Source: Xanthomonas campestris pv. badrii
GTDB lineage: Bacteria > Pseudomonadota > Gammaproteobacteria > Xanthomonadales > Xanthomonadaceae
Reading direction: 5' to 3'
Length of the DNA stretch: 64,000 bases
NCBI RefSeq assembly: GCF_012848175.1
Contig: NZ_CP051651.1
Coordinates: 4,781,501 to 4,845,500, forward strand
Part shown: piece after piece, positions 46,792-56,195 of the stretch
Layout of the letters: each line of letters starts with the position of its first letter
Position numbering within the stretch: the stretch's first letter is position 1
Translations under genes and position numbers: made by a program
Notes under the pieces: model-generated
What the model was told of the DNA's origin: nothing
The model's database searches: none
What the model saw: the letters and a program-made list of their open reading frames with translations, nothing else

Positions 46792-48117
46792 ATGTCCCCG
46801 TCTTCCGTCCGCGATTCGCGTCTTCCCGTTACCGTGCTGTCCGGCTTTCTGGGTGCCGGCAAGACCACCTTGCTCAACCGCATCCTGCACAACCGCCACG
46901 GGTTGCGGGTGGCGGTGATCGTCAACGACATGAGCGAGATCAATATCGATGCGCAGCTGGTGCGCGACGGTGGCGCGGCGCTGCGCCGCACTGAAGAGAC
47001 GCTGGTGGAATTCAGCAATGGCTGCATCTGCTGCACGCTGCGCGACGATCTGCTGCAAGAGGTGCGACGCCTGGCCGAGCACGGCCGCTACGACTACCTG
47101 CTGATCGAATCGACCGGCATCGCCGAGCCGATGCCGGTGGCAGCCACCTTTGCGGTGCGCGATGCCGATGGCTTCAGCCTGTCGGACATTGCCCGTCTCG
47201 ACACCATGGTGACCGTGGTCGATGGCAGCGGTTTCCTGCGCGATTTCGGGTCGGCGTCCACACTGGCCGAGCTGGGCCAGCAAGCCGGCCCGGACGACAC
47301 GCGCGGGCTGGTGCAACTGCTGGGCGAGCAGGTGGAGTTTGCCGACGTGCTGGTGATCAGCAAGTGCGATCGCATCGATGCGGCGCAGCGCCAGCGCCTG
47401 CGCGCGGTGCTGCGTGCGCTCAACCGCCAGGCGCAGATCGTGGAAGCGACCCACGGCGACGTGCCGCTGCACCACCTGCTCGATACCGGCAGGTTCGACT
47501 TCACCCGTGCGCAGCTGGCGCCGGGATGGATGCAGGAACTGCGCGGCCAGCACACGCCGGAAACAGAGGAATACGGCATCAGCAGCTTCGTGTACCGCGC
47601 ACGCCGCCCGTTTCATCCCCAGCGCTTCGCGCGCATGGTGCACAGCGGTCTGCCGCAGGTGATTCGCAGCAAGGGCTTTTTCTGGCTGGCCAGCCGCATG
47701 GACTGGGTCGGCGAGCTGTCCAGCGTGGGCGGCGCCACCCAGACCAATGCGGCCGGGTTCTGGTTTGCTGCGCGCCACCGCGTGGATGCGCAGCTGCAAG
47801 GTCAGCCCGTGGCGATCGGCATGACGCCGCTGCCGTATACCGATATCGGCTGGCAGCGGCAGCAGATCCAGTGCTGGACCGCACCGCTGCCACAGCCGCA
47901 TGAAGTCGGCGATGCCGGCGAGTACGCCGCCATGCAGCGGCTGTGGCATCCCCTGTGGGGAGATCGCCGCCAGGAGCTGGCGGTGATCGGTGTGGAGATG
48001 GATGCGCCACGCACACGCGCGGCGCTGGATGCCTGCCTGCTCAACGACCAGGAACTGCGCCAGGGCCCGGCGCACTGGCAATCGCTGGACGACCCGTTTC
48101 CGCAGTGGCAGCGCTGA
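46792..48117 (+). CDS. COG0523-family GTPase, zinc chaperone type (ZigA/YciC)
   Basis: 441 aa from the ATG at 46792. Walker [10 protein letters not shown] is at 18-26, the metal-binding CxCC motif at Cys78-Cys80-Cys81 (NGCICCTL), and the GTP-specificity loop SKCDR is present. The C-terminal CobW_C domain follows (about 290-425). These proteins deliver zinc to client enzymes under zinc limitation. Its position beside a Zur-type palindrome supports zinc over cobalt or nickel. Longer upstream starts run through the operator and are unlikely. Confidence 0.92.
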   Translation: MSPSSVRDSRLPVTVLSGFLGAGKTTLLNRILHNRHGLRVAVIVNDMSEINIDAQLVRDGGAALRRTEETLVEFSNGCICCTLRDDLLQEVRRLAEHGRYDYLLIESTGIAEPMPVAATFAVRDADGFSLSDIARLDTMVTVVDGSGFLRDFGSASTLAELGQQAGPDDTRGLVQLLGEQVEFADVLVISKCDRIDAAQRQRLRAVLRALNRQAQIVEATHGDVPLHHLLDTGRFDFTRAQLAPGWMQELRGQHTPETEEYGISSFVYRARRPFHPQRFARMVHSGLPQVIRSKGFFWLASRMDWVGELSSVGGATQTNAAGFWFAARHRVDAQLQGQPVAIGMTPLPYTDIGWQRQQIQCWTAPLPQPHEVGDAGEYAAMQRLWHPLWGDRRQELAVIGVEMDAPRTRAALDACLLNDQELRQGPAHWQSLDDPFPQWQR

Positions 48118-48291
48118 TGGCGACCTGGATCATGCCGTGAACACCCCGTTGGCTTCTGTTCCCGGGTGCAATCTGCCGCAGGCCTGCATCTGCAGCGCGG
48201 GCTGCGCATGCATCGCTACGAGGGAGCGCGCTGCATCACTGGACTGCGGTCGCCATGCAACCCGCCCCTGCACCTGGGGCCATGCGGATCT

Positions 48292-49488
48292 TCAGAGGTA
48301 ACCGTTGTCGAGTTGCTCTTGGTGGCGATTTCTTTCCTCTTCCAGTCGCTTTTGACGCTGGTCGGCAGTGGTGGGGATGCTGGACATCAGCCGCGGCTTT
48401 CCCTGGCTTTCCAACTGATCGTCGGTGCTTTTGACGATCTGCTCCAGCGCAAGCATGTTCCGGTAGCCCTGCATCATGCGTTGCAGGCGTCGTACCTTGT
48501 CTTTGGGTGCGCCGTTTTTCTGCAGGATTTCCAGGCGCCGTTCCGCGCGTGCGTAGTTCTTGGCCATGGCGGCTCTGTCGAAGGACTTGTTCCGTACCTT
48601 GAACGCTTCGCGCCGGTTGTACTGCATGACGTCCTGCTGGACGATGGCCAGATGGCTGGTTGTGGTCTGCGGTGGGTAGACGTCTTCCATGGGCGCTAGT
48701 GCGACCAGCAGTGCGTCCAGCTGACTATCGCGGACCTCGTTGCGCCGGGCGATCAGGGCAGCACGGGCCTCGAGTATTTGCTGCTCCTCGGGAGTTGCCT
48801 CGCGGTCCTCCATGAACAGCCGCTTTTGAATAACGCTGCACTGCCTGTTCAACTCGTCCAGCTGCCGATTCAGGTGGGTCAACGAGTGACTCCGCCCGGG
48901 CTGTACACCTGGAGATGACAGCGACGATTGTGAGGGCCGGGGCGTGGTCGGCACCGAATGCGATGGCTGGCCCTCATCCCGGCGCATTCTTGGAGGGATA
49001 GGCGGCTGCATTCCATGATCGACGGGGCGTTGTGACCCGCGCGGTTGCTGCGCACGCGCGGGATGGAGCGGACCCCGCCCAACCTGTCGTGCGGACGGCG
49101 CCTGCTGCGGTTGCGGTCGCTGCACATGCTCTGTTCTGTCCGGCTGGCGATGCTCATCGACGCGGGCTTGCCGCCCGTGCATCTGCTGCGTGCGAGAGGG
49201 CTTCACGGCTGGCATGTGCGCAGCTGGGCTCTCCACTGCTGCAAGGGTCGCAGAGCCCATGCGCGTCAACGGCAGCTGCTTGCGCAACGATGCCAGCGAT
49301 CGACGCGCCGAGGCGACCATGCCGCGATGGGATGTCGACGCTCCCTGGGCTGCCGTGGACTTGGGGGCGTGAGACAGCGGGTGCTGCGGTGAGGCGTCTG
49401 GAGTCGAAAGCGTCGTATCTGTCGAGTTGGGGCTGTGCGGTTCCGGCGCAACGCGATGGCGGCCGCTAAATAACTGACTTAGGCGCAT
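48292..49488 (-). CDS. xopR: Type III effector, XopR-like
   Basis: 398 aa from the ATG at 49488. The first about 200 residues are disordered in appearance (Ser, Pro, Gln, Arg-rich), followed by a charged coiled-coil half (NRQLDELNRQC onward, and a terminal RQKRLEEERNRHQEQL). XopR is a conserved Xanthomonas effector that sits at the plant plasma membrane and suppresses basal immunity. My assignment rests on the N-terminal style, the disorder plus coiled coil, the PIP box, and the genomic neighbourhood as I remember it. No membrane segments or signal peptide, as expected for a T3 substrate. Confidence 0.72.
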   Translation of the reverse strand: MRLSQLFSGRHRVAPEPHSPNSTDTTLSTPDASPQHPLSHAPKSTAAQGASTSHRGMVASARRSLASLRKQLPLTRMGSATLAAVESPAAHMPAVKPSRTQQMHGRQARVDEHRQPDRTEHVQRPQPQQAPSARQVGRGPLHPARAQQPRGSQRPVDHGMQPPIPPRMRRDEGQPSHSVPTTPRPSQSSLSSPGVQPGRSHSLTHLNRQLDELNRQCSVIQKRLFMEDREATPEEQQILEARAALIARRNEVRDSQLDALLVALAPMEDVYPPQTTTSHLAIVQQDVMQYNRREAFKVRNKSFDRAAMAKNYARAERRLEILQKNGAPKDKVRRLQRMMQGYRNMLALEQIVKSTDDQLESQGKPRLMSSIPTTADQRQKRLEEERNRHQEQLDNGYL

Positions 49489-49516
49489 CACACACTCCCT
49501 CGGCTCATTTGCCTGC

Positions 49517-49578
49517 ATGGTAGCCAGCGCTACCGTGCCCTCAACGGCGAGTTGCGAACCGTAGTCGCGCCAGCCGAA
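49517..49578 (-). promoter_or_regulatory. PIP box and -10 box of the xopR-like gene
   Basis: On the minus strand TTCGG-N15-TTCGC (49554-49578) is followed 31 bp later by TACCAT (49517-49522), which fits YANNRT. The PIP half-sites are identical to those of the short paralogue at 45923-45947. Confidence 0.8.
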
Positions 49579-49586
49579 TGCCTTCG

Positions 49587-50462
49587 TCAGCCCAAACGCA
49601 TCCCCCAGGCGATCGCCGCAATTGCCGGCGCCGCCAGCAACAGTCCTACCCATCCACCGCGGCCGATGCGCTCGCCGAACCCCAGCTTGCCGACCAGCGC
49701 TCCCACGATGACCACACCCAGGTTCATGCTGGCGAACACGGTGGCCGGGCTGTGCGGCAGCAGCTGATGGGCGCGCACATAACACAGGATGTTGCCGAAG
49801 TTGAGCGCGCCAAGGAGCACGCCGGCGAGCAGGTTGCGAAAGCTCAGGCGCGCGACACCGCCCCGGCGAACGACTTGCAGGCCAAGCATCAGCACACCTG
49901 CCAGGGCAAAGCACAGCGTCAATGACGTCAACGACGGCGTACCGGCCTGCGCGATGTGCTTGAGCAGCAGATCGATCAGGGCAAAGCCCATCCACACGCC
50001 TGCCAGCCATGGCCAGCCGAGCGAGGCCGGCGCTGAATCGGCACCGGCGCGGTGACGCGGCCGGTGCAGGATGCAGACGATGGACAGCAGGCCCAGGCCC
50101 AGCCCCGCCAGCTTCCAGGCATTGACCGGTTCGCCGAAGACCGTGAAGGCTGCCGCCAGCGAGAGCAGGAGCGACAGCCGTTGTGCAAGATCGGTACGTA
50201 CGATGCCGGCGGTGGCGACCGCGCGTGCCAGCAGCAGGAAGACCGAAGGCAATGCCACCGCCAACGCGAACAGTGCCAGCCAGGGCGTGGTCGGCGCGCG
50301 CAGCGCGTCCAGTGACGGATGCAGGGTCAGCCACGCCAGCAGCGCGGCGGTGGCGTAGTTCCAGGTGATCGCCTGCGCCGCGTCCAGGCGATAGCGCGGC
50401 AGCAGCTTGAGAACCACCGACACCAGGACACTGCAAACGACGGCAAACAGCAGCAAATGCAT
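49587..50462 (-). CDS. EamA/DMT-family transporter
   Basis: 291 aa from the ATG at 50462 (MHLLLFAVVCSVLVSVVLKL). About ten hydrophobic segments arranged as two five-helix repeats fit a drug/metabolite-type transporter. The substrate is unknown. Its stop lies 8 bp upstream of the effector's PIP box, so any readthrough would enter the effector gene. The open frame extends far upstream, but there it is only the antisense of the next two genes. Confidence 0.85.
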   Translation of the reverse strand: MHLLLFAVVCSVLVSVVLKLLPRYRLDAAQAITWNYATAALLAWLTLHPSLDALRAPTTPWLALFALAVALPSVFLLLARAVATAGIVRTDLAQRLSLLLSLAAAFTVFGEPVNAWKLAGLGLGLLSIVCILHRPRHRAGADSAPASLGWPWLAGVWMGFALIDLLLKHIAQAGTPSLTSLTLCFALAGVLMLGLQVVRRGGVARLSFRNLLAGVLLGALNFGNILCYVRAHQLLPHSPATVFASMNLGVVIVGALVGKLGFGERIGRGGWVGLLLAAPAIAAIAWGMRLG

Positions 50463-50528
50463 GGGCAACGCAACGAAGTGTGCAGGCAGGGCGATGAACG
50501 CGGCCGGCGGGGCGGCTATTATGACGGC

Positions 50529-51191
50529 ATGTCCAATCCCCCATTCCCCACCGAATCGGCTGCATTGACGCTGGACGGGCCTGTCGGCCCGCTCGATGTC
50601 GCCGTCGATCTGCCCGAGCGCGAGGTCACCGGGCAACCGGTCACTGCCATCGTCTGCCATCCGCTCTCCACCGAGGGCGGCAGCATGCACAACAAGGTCG
50701 TCACCATGGCTGCGCGCGCGCTGCGCGAACTCGGCATCACCGTGGTGCGCTTCAATTTCCGCAGCGTCGGCAATTCGGCCGGCGCGTTCGACCATGGCGA
50801 CGGCGAGCAGGACGATCTGCGCGCGGTCGCCGAGTGGGTGCGTGCGCAGCGGCCCGGCGACACATTGTGGCTGGCGGGTTTCAGCTTCGGTGCGTATGTG
50901 TCGCTGCGCGCGGCCGGTGCGTTGGCGCCGCAGGCGTTGATCTCGATCGCACCGCCGGCCGGGCGTTGGGACTTCAGCGACATGCAGCCGCCGGCGCAGT
51001 GGCTGGTGATCCAGGGCGATGCCGATGAGATCGTCGATCCGCAGGCGGTATACGACTGGCTGCAGACGCTGGAGCAACAGCCCGAGCTGGTGCGGATGCC
51101 CGACACCAGCCACTTCTTCCACCGCAAATTGATCGACCTGCGCGGTGCGATCCAGCATGGTGTCCGGCGCTGGTTGCCGGCCGCTGTCTGA
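50529..51191 (+). CDS. Alpha/beta hydrolase
   Basis: 220 aa from the ATG at 50529. The nucleophile is Ser119 in GFSFGAY, with an acid near DADEIVDPQ and His in DTSHFFHRK. The N-terminal HPLSTEGGSMHNKVV is typical of the short OsmC/YfbR-associated hydrolases annotated as CocE/NonD-like. The substrate is unknown. It is 78 bp upstream of zapE on the same strand. Confidence 0.87.
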   Translation: MSNPPFPTESAALTLDGPVGPLDVAVDLPEREVTGQPVTAIVCHPLSTEGGSMHNKVVTMAARALRELGITVVRFNFRSVGNSAGAFDHGDGEQDDLRAVAEWVRAQRPGDTLWLAGFSFGAYVSLRAAGALAPQALISIAPPAGRWDFSDMQPPAQWLVIQGDADEIVDPQAVYDWLQTLEQQPELVRMPDTSHFFHRKLIDLRGAIQHGVRRWLPAAV

Positions 51192-51269
51192 CCGCGGCAC
51201 GGCCCATGCGCATCGCCTGCCGATGCGCCGTTGAGCGGGCATGGCAGCGGCCGCCCGCGGAGAACCGTC

Positions 51270-52364
51270 ATGAGTGAGATGACCCCGTCGCAGCGTTACG
51301 CCGCCGGCGTACAACGTGGCGACTGGCGCGCCGACCCCGCCCAGCAGGCGGCGTTGGCGGAACTGGACCGTATCCATGAGGCGCTGCTGGAGAGCGCGCA
51401 GGACGGCTGGCTGGACCGGCTGTCGGCGTTCTGGAAAAAGCCCGAGCCGGTGCGTGGCCTGTATTTCTGGGGTGGGGTGGGGCGCGGCAAGACCTTCCTG
51501 GTGGATCTGTTCTACGACGGCCTGCCGATCAAGCAGAAATACCGCACGCATTTCCACCGTTTCATGCGCGGCGTGCACGAGCAGTTGCGCGAGCACGCCG
51601 GGCAGAGCGATCCGCTGGCCCGGATTGCCCAGCAATGGCGCGAGAACCTGCGCGTGCTGGTGCTGGACGAATTCTTCGTCACCGATATCGGCGATGCGAT
51701 GTTGCTGGCACGGTTGCTGGAGCGCCTGTTCGCCGAAGGCGTGACGCTGGTGACCACCTCCAACACTGCACCGGAAAATCTCTACGCCAACGGCCTGCAG
51801 CGCGACAGCTTCCTGCCGGCGATCGGCTTGTTGCAGAAATTCTGCGTGGAGCTCTACGCCGAGGGCACCGAGGATTACCGCATGCGCGCGCTGACGCGCT
51901 CGCCGGTGTACCGCGCGCCGCTGGATGCGCAGGCCGATGGCTGGCTGCTGCAACGCTGGAGCGAACTGAGCGGCAATGCCGAACCACGCGCGGGCAATAT
52001 CGAGATCGAGGCGCGCAAGATTCCGGTGCGCGCACGCGGCAAGAGCATCGCCTGGTTCGACTTTGCCGCGCTGTGCGAGGGCCCGCGCGGACCCAGCGAC
52101 TACATCGAGATCGCGCGCGAATTCACCACCGTGTTGCTTGGCGGCATCCCGCACTTCGACCGCATGAATGAAGACGCCGCGCGCCGCTTCGTCAACCTGA
52201 TCGACGAGCTGTACGACCGCCACGTCAACCTGGTCTGCACCGCGCAGGACGCCCCGCCGGGCCTGTACAGCGGCCAGCGCCTGGCCGGTGCCTTCGAACG
52301 CACTGCCTCGCGCCTGATCGAAATGCAGAGCGCGGAGTATCTGGCCACCGCGCACCGGGCGTAA
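51270..52364 (+). CDS. zapE: Cell division ATPase ZapE (AFG1 family)
   Basis: 364 aa from the ATG at 51270 (GCGGAG upstream). Walker A GGVGRGKT is at 68-75, Walker B is VLVLDEFFVTD, and the end resembles other AFG1-like ATPases (RTASRLIEMQSAEY). In E. coli ZapE interacts with FtsZ and is needed under stress. Length and motifs are normal. Confidence 0.93.
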   Translation: MSEMTPSQRYAAGVQRGDWRADPAQQAALAELDRIHEALLESAQDGWLDRLSAFWKKPEPVRGLYFWGGVGRGKTFLVDLFYDGLPIKQKYRTHFHRFMRGVHEQLREHAGQSDPLARIAQQWRENLRVLVLDEFFVTDIGDAMLLARLLERLFAEGVTLVTTSNTAPENLYANGLQRDSFLPAIGLLQKFCVELYAEGTEDYRMRALTRSPVYRAPLDAQADGWLLQRWSELSGNAEPRAGNIEIEARKIPVRARGKSIAWFDFAALCEGPRGPSDYIEIAREFTTVLLGGIPHFDRMNEDAARRFVNLIDELYDRHVNLVCTAQDAPPGLYSGQRLAGAFERTASRLIEMQSAEYLATAHRA

Positions 52365-52713
52365 GCGGCGTTCGACCCGGCAGCTGCGGTCCAGTGGCGG
52401 CACTGCCTGGTTTGCGGCGCTCGGTGCATTGGTCGAGGCCGGGCGCTGTCCGGTCGGCCGCGACATGGAGCAGGGCTGGCCGGCTCCGGGAGCGACGACG
52501 CACCTGCGTGGTCGCGTTGCCCCAGCAGCAAGCGGGTCGCTGCGACAGACATGCGGCCGCAACCTGGGCATTTCACCATCGGTAACTGCATCGCCCGATG
52601 CGGCCAAAGGCGACCGATGTGAGTCTCCTGAAACCCGCCAAAACTAACGACTGTGGCCCAAGGATGGCGAATGCCGCGCGCCTGCTGCTCAGGCGCCAGG
52701 CAAAAAGTCGCTT

Positions 52714-52726
52714 GCTATTAAATAGC
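52714..52726. promoter_or_regulatory. Candidate OhrR operator upstream of ohrR
   Basis: GCTATT-A-AATAGC, a perfect palindrome in the only AT-rich stretch before ohrR, 20 bp upstream of its ATG. Spaced TTGC/GCAA-type flanks around it suggest a larger site. It would allow autorepression relieved by organic hydroperoxides. Confidence 0.5.
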
Positions 52727-52746
52727 GCGCAATGTAAATTGCAGCC

Positions 52747-53208
52747 ATGGACACCGCACCTGCCGACCGAGCCCGCACGGACGCACTGCTGCAGCTGGAC
52801 AACCAGCTGTGCTTTGCGCTGTATTCGGCCAACCTGGCGATGCACAAGCTCTACCGCGGGCTGCTCAAGGCACTGGATCTGACCTATCCGCAGTACCTGG
52901 TGATGCTGGTGCTGTGGGAAACCGACGGCCGCAGCGTGTCGGAGATCGGCGAGCGGCTGTATCTGGATTCGGCCACGCTGACGCCCTTGCTCAAGCGGCT
53001 GCAGGTCGCCGGCCTGGTGACGCGTACTCGCGCGGCCAGTGACGAACGCCAGGTCATCATCGAGCTGACCGACGCAGGCCGTGCGCTGCGCAGCAAGGCC
53101 GGCGGCGTGCCCGAGCAGGTGTTCTGCGCCTCGGCCTGCTCGCTGGACGAACTGCGTCAACTCAAGCACGACCTGGAAAAACTCCGTACCGGCCTGGGCA
53201 CGGCCTAG
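52747..53208 (+). CDS. ohrR: Organic hydroperoxide sensor OhrR (MarR family)
   Basis: 153 aa. The peroxide-sensing Cys22 ([11 protein letters not shown]) and resolving Cys127 are exactly where they are in X. campestris OhrR; Cys131 is also present. The winged helix is at about 45-105 ([40 protein letters not shown]). It represses itself and ohr until oxidised. The ohr gene follows 112 bp downstream. Confidence 0.95.
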   Translation: MDTAPADRARTDALLQLDNQLCFALYSANLAMHKLYRGLLKALDLTYPQYLVMLVLWETDGRSVSEIGERLYLDSATLTPLLKRLQVAGLVTRTRAASDERQVIIELTDAGRALRSKAGGVPEQVFCASACSLDELRQLKHDLEKLRTGLGTA

Positions 53209-53320
53209 CCGGTCATCGGCAGCACCGGACATCCACCCTGGATCGCAGACGCTCACGCACCTGCAGTCATCCCCTTTCATCGCCTTCAACGCGCACTGCG
53301 CTCACCCCTGGAGAACCACC

Positions 53321-53749
53321 ATGGCCTCACCCGAAAAGATCCTCTACACCGCCCACGCCACTGCCACCGGCGGCCGCGAAGGCCGTGCCGTGTCCTCGGA
53401 CAACGCACTGGATGCCAAGCTGTCCACCCCGCGCGAACTCGGCGGCGCCGGCGGCGATGGCACCAACCCCGAGCAGCTGTTCGCGGCCGGTTACGCGGCC
53501 TGCTTCATCGGTGCGATGAAGGCCGTGGCGGCGCAGGACAAGCTCAAGCTGCCGGGCGAAGTCAGCATCGACAGCAGCGTCGGCATCGGCCAGATTCCGG
53601 GCGGTTTCGGTATCGCGGTCGAACTGCGTGTCGCGGTGCCGGGCATGGACAAGGCCGAGCTGCAGGCGCTGGTCGACAAGGCGCACCAGGTCTGCCCGTA
53701 CTCCAACGCGACCCGCGGCAACATCGACGTCACCCTGACCCTGGCCTGA
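53321..53749 (+). CDS. ohr: Organic hydroperoxide reductase Ohr
   Basis: 142 aa from the ATG at 53321, with GGAG upstream. This OsmC-fold thiol peroxidase reduces organic and fatty acid hydroperoxides. The peroxidatic Cys61 (YAACF) and resolving Cys125 (HQVCPYS) are at the canonical positions. It is paired with ohrR and followed by a strong hairpin. Confidence 0.96.
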   Translation: MASPEKILYTAHATATGGREGRAVSSDNALDAKLSTPRELGGAGGDGTNPEQLFAAGYAACFIGAMKAVAAQDKLKLPGEVSIDSSVGIGQIPGGFGIAVELRVAVPGMDKAELQALVDKAHQVCPYSNATRGNIDVTLTLA

Positions 53750-53788
53750 TTCGGCCCTTGCCGTGCGCCACGCGCACGGCGATGTCGG

Positions 53789-53820
53789 CACACGGCCCGG
53801 CGCATGCGTCGGGCCGTGTG
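53789..53820 (+). terminator. Strong hairpin after ohr
   Basis: An 11-bp perfect stem (CACACGGCCCG / CGGGCCGTGTG) with a 10-nt loop begins 39 bp after the ohr stop. There is no T-run. Confidence 0.55.
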
Positions 53821-53891
53821 CGTTGACGCCTTGCGCACACCGTCACTGTGCATGGCCATCGAGACACGTCCATCAACGCACTGGCTGCTGC

Positions 53892-54386
53892 TCACCGCGT
53901 GGCCACGGCCACGATGCTGCCCGGGGCTGGTGCGTCTTCGCTGTGCGCAGGCGGGGTGAGCTCCAGCATCTGTAGTGGTTCGCCGCCGAAGCGATAGTCC
54001 AGCGACTGCTGGAGGACGTACAGCGCCTGCGCCTGCACGCACACCGCGCGTGCCTGTGCCTCCAGCGCCTGGCTGCGCTGCTGCATCTGCTGTTCCAGCC
54101 GCACGTCCAGTTGGGCGCCACGTTGCTACAGTTGCGCGGCACGGCCAGTCATCACCGTCCACATCACGCTGCGGGTCAGGCTGCCGGCCAGGTCTTCGGC
54201 GGCGCGCTCGACGCTGGCTTCGAAACGCGCATCGAACAGCGCCTGCTCCCAGCGGCCGCGTCCCAGGCTGGCATCGACCTGCGCCAGCGCGCCGGTCCGC
54301 AGCCGCTCGACCTCGCGCTGCTGGCGCGCGCTGCCGGACAGCACATGCACCACCCCGCCCAGCGCATCGAAGCTGATGTCCACCAC
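53892..54386 (-). pseudogene. Decayed DUF2884 (YggN-like) gene fragment
   Basis: In one frame, a DUF2884-like C-terminal region reads VVDISFDALGGVVHVLSGSA, then ...WEQALFDARFEASVERAAED, an in-frame TAG at 54126-54128, and continues RLEQQMQQRSQALEAQARAV to the stop at 53892. The N-terminal half, including the signal peptide, is missing: the sequence above about 54386 no longer matches. So the gene is both truncated and interrupted. The remaining codons look otherwise well preserved, suggesting recent decay. Confidence 0.75.
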
Positions 54387-54505
54387 CGAATGAAGCGTGA
54401 ACCGGGTCGAGCATCTGCACGCCGACATCTTTCAAACGGCTGGCTCACTTGATTCTCACAGCCGATGGTGTGAATTATGTTGCACAGCAGCATCGGAGCT
54501 CAGCA

Positions 54506-54922
54506 ATGCTCGACTCACGTATCGAAAAGGTGGACCTGGCGCTGACCGAAATTGCCCAGGACCCGTCGGAAAAGGTGGCGCTGTGGCAATGGGCGTGCCG
54601 CGAGATGCTGCACGAAACGCTGATCGGCATGCACCAGTTGTCGCATCTGGCCGGCATCGCCCGCCACGTCGCCAACGACTGGCGCGCGCCGGTGGATGTG
54701 ATTGCGCCCGAAAAGCCGTACCTGGCTGCCTCGGCCCTGGCGGACCGCCGCCTGCCGCAGGTCCTGGACGGGCTGGGCAGCACCCAGGACGACAACGACC
54801 GCGCCACGCTGTGGCGGCTGCGCTACGCGAGCCTGATCGCCTCCACGCTGCAGGGCATGCAGGCCCTGGCGGAAAAGCACCGCATCGATCGGCAGGCAGT
54901 GGCGCTGGGGCAGTTGAACTAA
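54506..54922 (+). CDS. Hypothetical protein, helical
   Basis: 138 aa from ATG 54506 with GGAG 10 nt upstream. It is soluble and mostly alpha-helical by composition, without signal peptide or membrane segments (LDSRIEKVDLALTEIAQD near the start, LIASTLQGMQALAEKHRI near the end). I recognise no family. The upstream AT-rich stretch suggests its own promoter. It begins about 120 bp past the breakpoint of the DUF2884 fragment. Confidence 0.65.
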   Translation: MLDSRIEKVDLALTEIAQDPSEKVALWQWACREMLHETLIGMHQLSHLAGIARHVANDWRAPVDVIAPEKPYLAASALADRRLPQVLDGLGSTQDDNDRATLWRLRYASLIASTLQGMQALAEKHRIDRQAVALGQLN

Positions 54923-55302
54923 GCACGCCGATCAGAACCACTGCGCAGCCGCCTGGCGGGCGCGGCTGGCGTCGGTAACGCTCGTCTGCCTTGGAACTCC
55001 CTTGTGCTGGTGTGCCGCCACCCACACATGATCGCTGCAGGCGCTCCACGCAGCGCCGCCGCCTAGACGTCACCGCCAGCGGCCTCAATGCAGCACGCTG
55101 GCCTCTTCCATATGCCGCCAGGCCTGTCGCACGATCCAGCGCGCCTGATTCCACGGCACCGACAGCACCGCCCCCGTCTGATCGCGTAGCCGTCAGGCAG
55201 GCTCGGCAGGCGCCTGGACGCGCGTACATGGGGCGAATCGGCCGTTCATTGCGCTGTGCGCTGCCGAACGACTCACACCATGTGGCGCGGCCTCGCGCCT
55301 TG
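54923..55302. other. Intergenic region with a possible gene remnant
   Basis: No intact gene. On the minus strand, 55085 to about 55180 reads DQTGAVLSVPWNQARWIVRQ then AWRHMEEASVLH and a stop, which looks like a natural protein C-terminus. The reading just upstream (LPDGYA) is in another frame after an in-frame stop, so this may be the tail of a decayed gene. Confidence 0.3.
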
Positions 55303-56106
55303 TCAGTCCCAATCGGGCGCAATGGCCTTGGGGTTGGCCAGGCGCTGCCCGCGATCGAGCGCAGCGATCTCGGCCATGTCCTGCTCGCTCAACTGCAGCG
55401 CTTGCGCCTTGAGATTGCTTTCCAGGTTTGCCCGCTTGGTCGAAGACGGGATCACCGAATAGCCCTGCTGCAGCGCCCAGGCCAGCGTGACCTGTGCCGG
55501 CGTGGCCGCGTGGCGCGCGGCAATGGCCAGGATCACCGGATCCTTCAAGACCTCGCCCACGGCCAGCGTCATGTAGGAGGTGACGTGGATTCCCTGCTCA
55601 CGCAGGAACGCGATCAGGGTGCGGTTCTGCAGATACGGATGCACCTCGATCTGGTTGGTGGCGATCGCCTCGGCGCCCAGGATGTCGATGGCCTGCCTGA
55701 TCAACGCAATGGTGAAATTGGACACGCCGATGGCGCGCGTGAGGCCTTGTGCCTTCGCATCGGCCAAGGCTTCCAGGTACTCGCGCATCGGCACCTGATC
55801 CTTTGGCGAAGGCCAATGGATCAGGGTGAGGTCGACATGGTCGGTGCCCAGCTTGCGCAGGCTTTCCTGCAGGCTGGGGATCACGGCGTCACGGGCGAAC
55901 CTGTCGACCCAGATCTTGGTGGTCAGGTACAGCTGATCGCGCGGCACGCCGGATGCGGTGATGGCCTGGCCCACCTGCGCCTCGTTGTCGTAGATCTGTG
56001 CGGTATCGATGGCGCGGTAGCCCAGTTCCAGTGCATTGCGCACCGAGTCGATGACGACCTGGTCCTTGAGACGGAAGGTGCCGAGGCCGAATGCGGGGAC
56101 AGTCAT
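55303..56106 (-). CDS. Aldo/keto reductase (2,5-diketo-D-gluconate reductase B-like)
   Basis: 267 aa from the ATG at 56106. The catalytic tetrad is present: Asp34 and Tyr39 ([12 protein letters not shown]), Lys64 (LTTKIW) and His97 (LIHWPSP). It uses NADPH to reduce aldehydes or ketones. DkgB-like proteins reduce diketogluconate and methylglyoxal. Five tandem heptamers lie just upstream of its start. Confidence 0.88.
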   Translation of the reverse strand: MTVPAFGLGTFRLKDQVVIDSVRNALELGYRAIDTAQIYDNEAQVGQAITASGVPRDQLYLTTKIWVDRFARDAVIPSLQESLRKLGTDHVDLTLIHWPSPKDQVPMREYLEALADAKAQGLTRAIGVSNFTIALIRQAIDILGAEAIATNQIEVHPYLQNRTLIAFLREQGIHVTSYMTLAVGEVLKDPVILAIAARHAATPAQVTLAWALQQGYSVIPSSTKRANLESNLKAQALQLSEQDMAEIAALDRGQRLANPKAIAPDWD

Positions 56107-56124
56107 TGTGTTCCTTTGTTGATG

Positions 56125-56159
56125 GGGAATCGGGAATCGGGAATCGGGAATCGGGAATT
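56125..56159. repeat. Tandem heptamer GGGAATC x5
   Basis: Four perfect GGGAATC units and a fifth ending GGGAATT, running 19-53 bp upstream of the reductase ATG. This heptamer is recurrent in Xanthomonas intergenic DNA, and copy number may vary between strains. Confidence 0.9.
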
Positions 56160-56195
56160 GGAAGAGCGAAAGGCGTGCACGGCGCCACGGAATTT

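Noticed and set aside
48292..50565. A longer start for the xopR-like gene giving 757 codons
   Set aside because: It would run through the PIP box and antisense to the EamA gene; the promoter architecture places the start at 49488.
49587..52607. A 1006-codon minus-strand open frame containing the EamA transporter
   Set aside because: The upstream part is antisense to the hydrolase and zapE genes; the transporter begins at 50462.
54455..54480. A TCACA/TGTGA pair upstream of the hypothetical gene at 54506
   Set aside because: The half-sites are in the wrong order and spacing for a Crp/Clp site (TGTGA-N6-TCACA).
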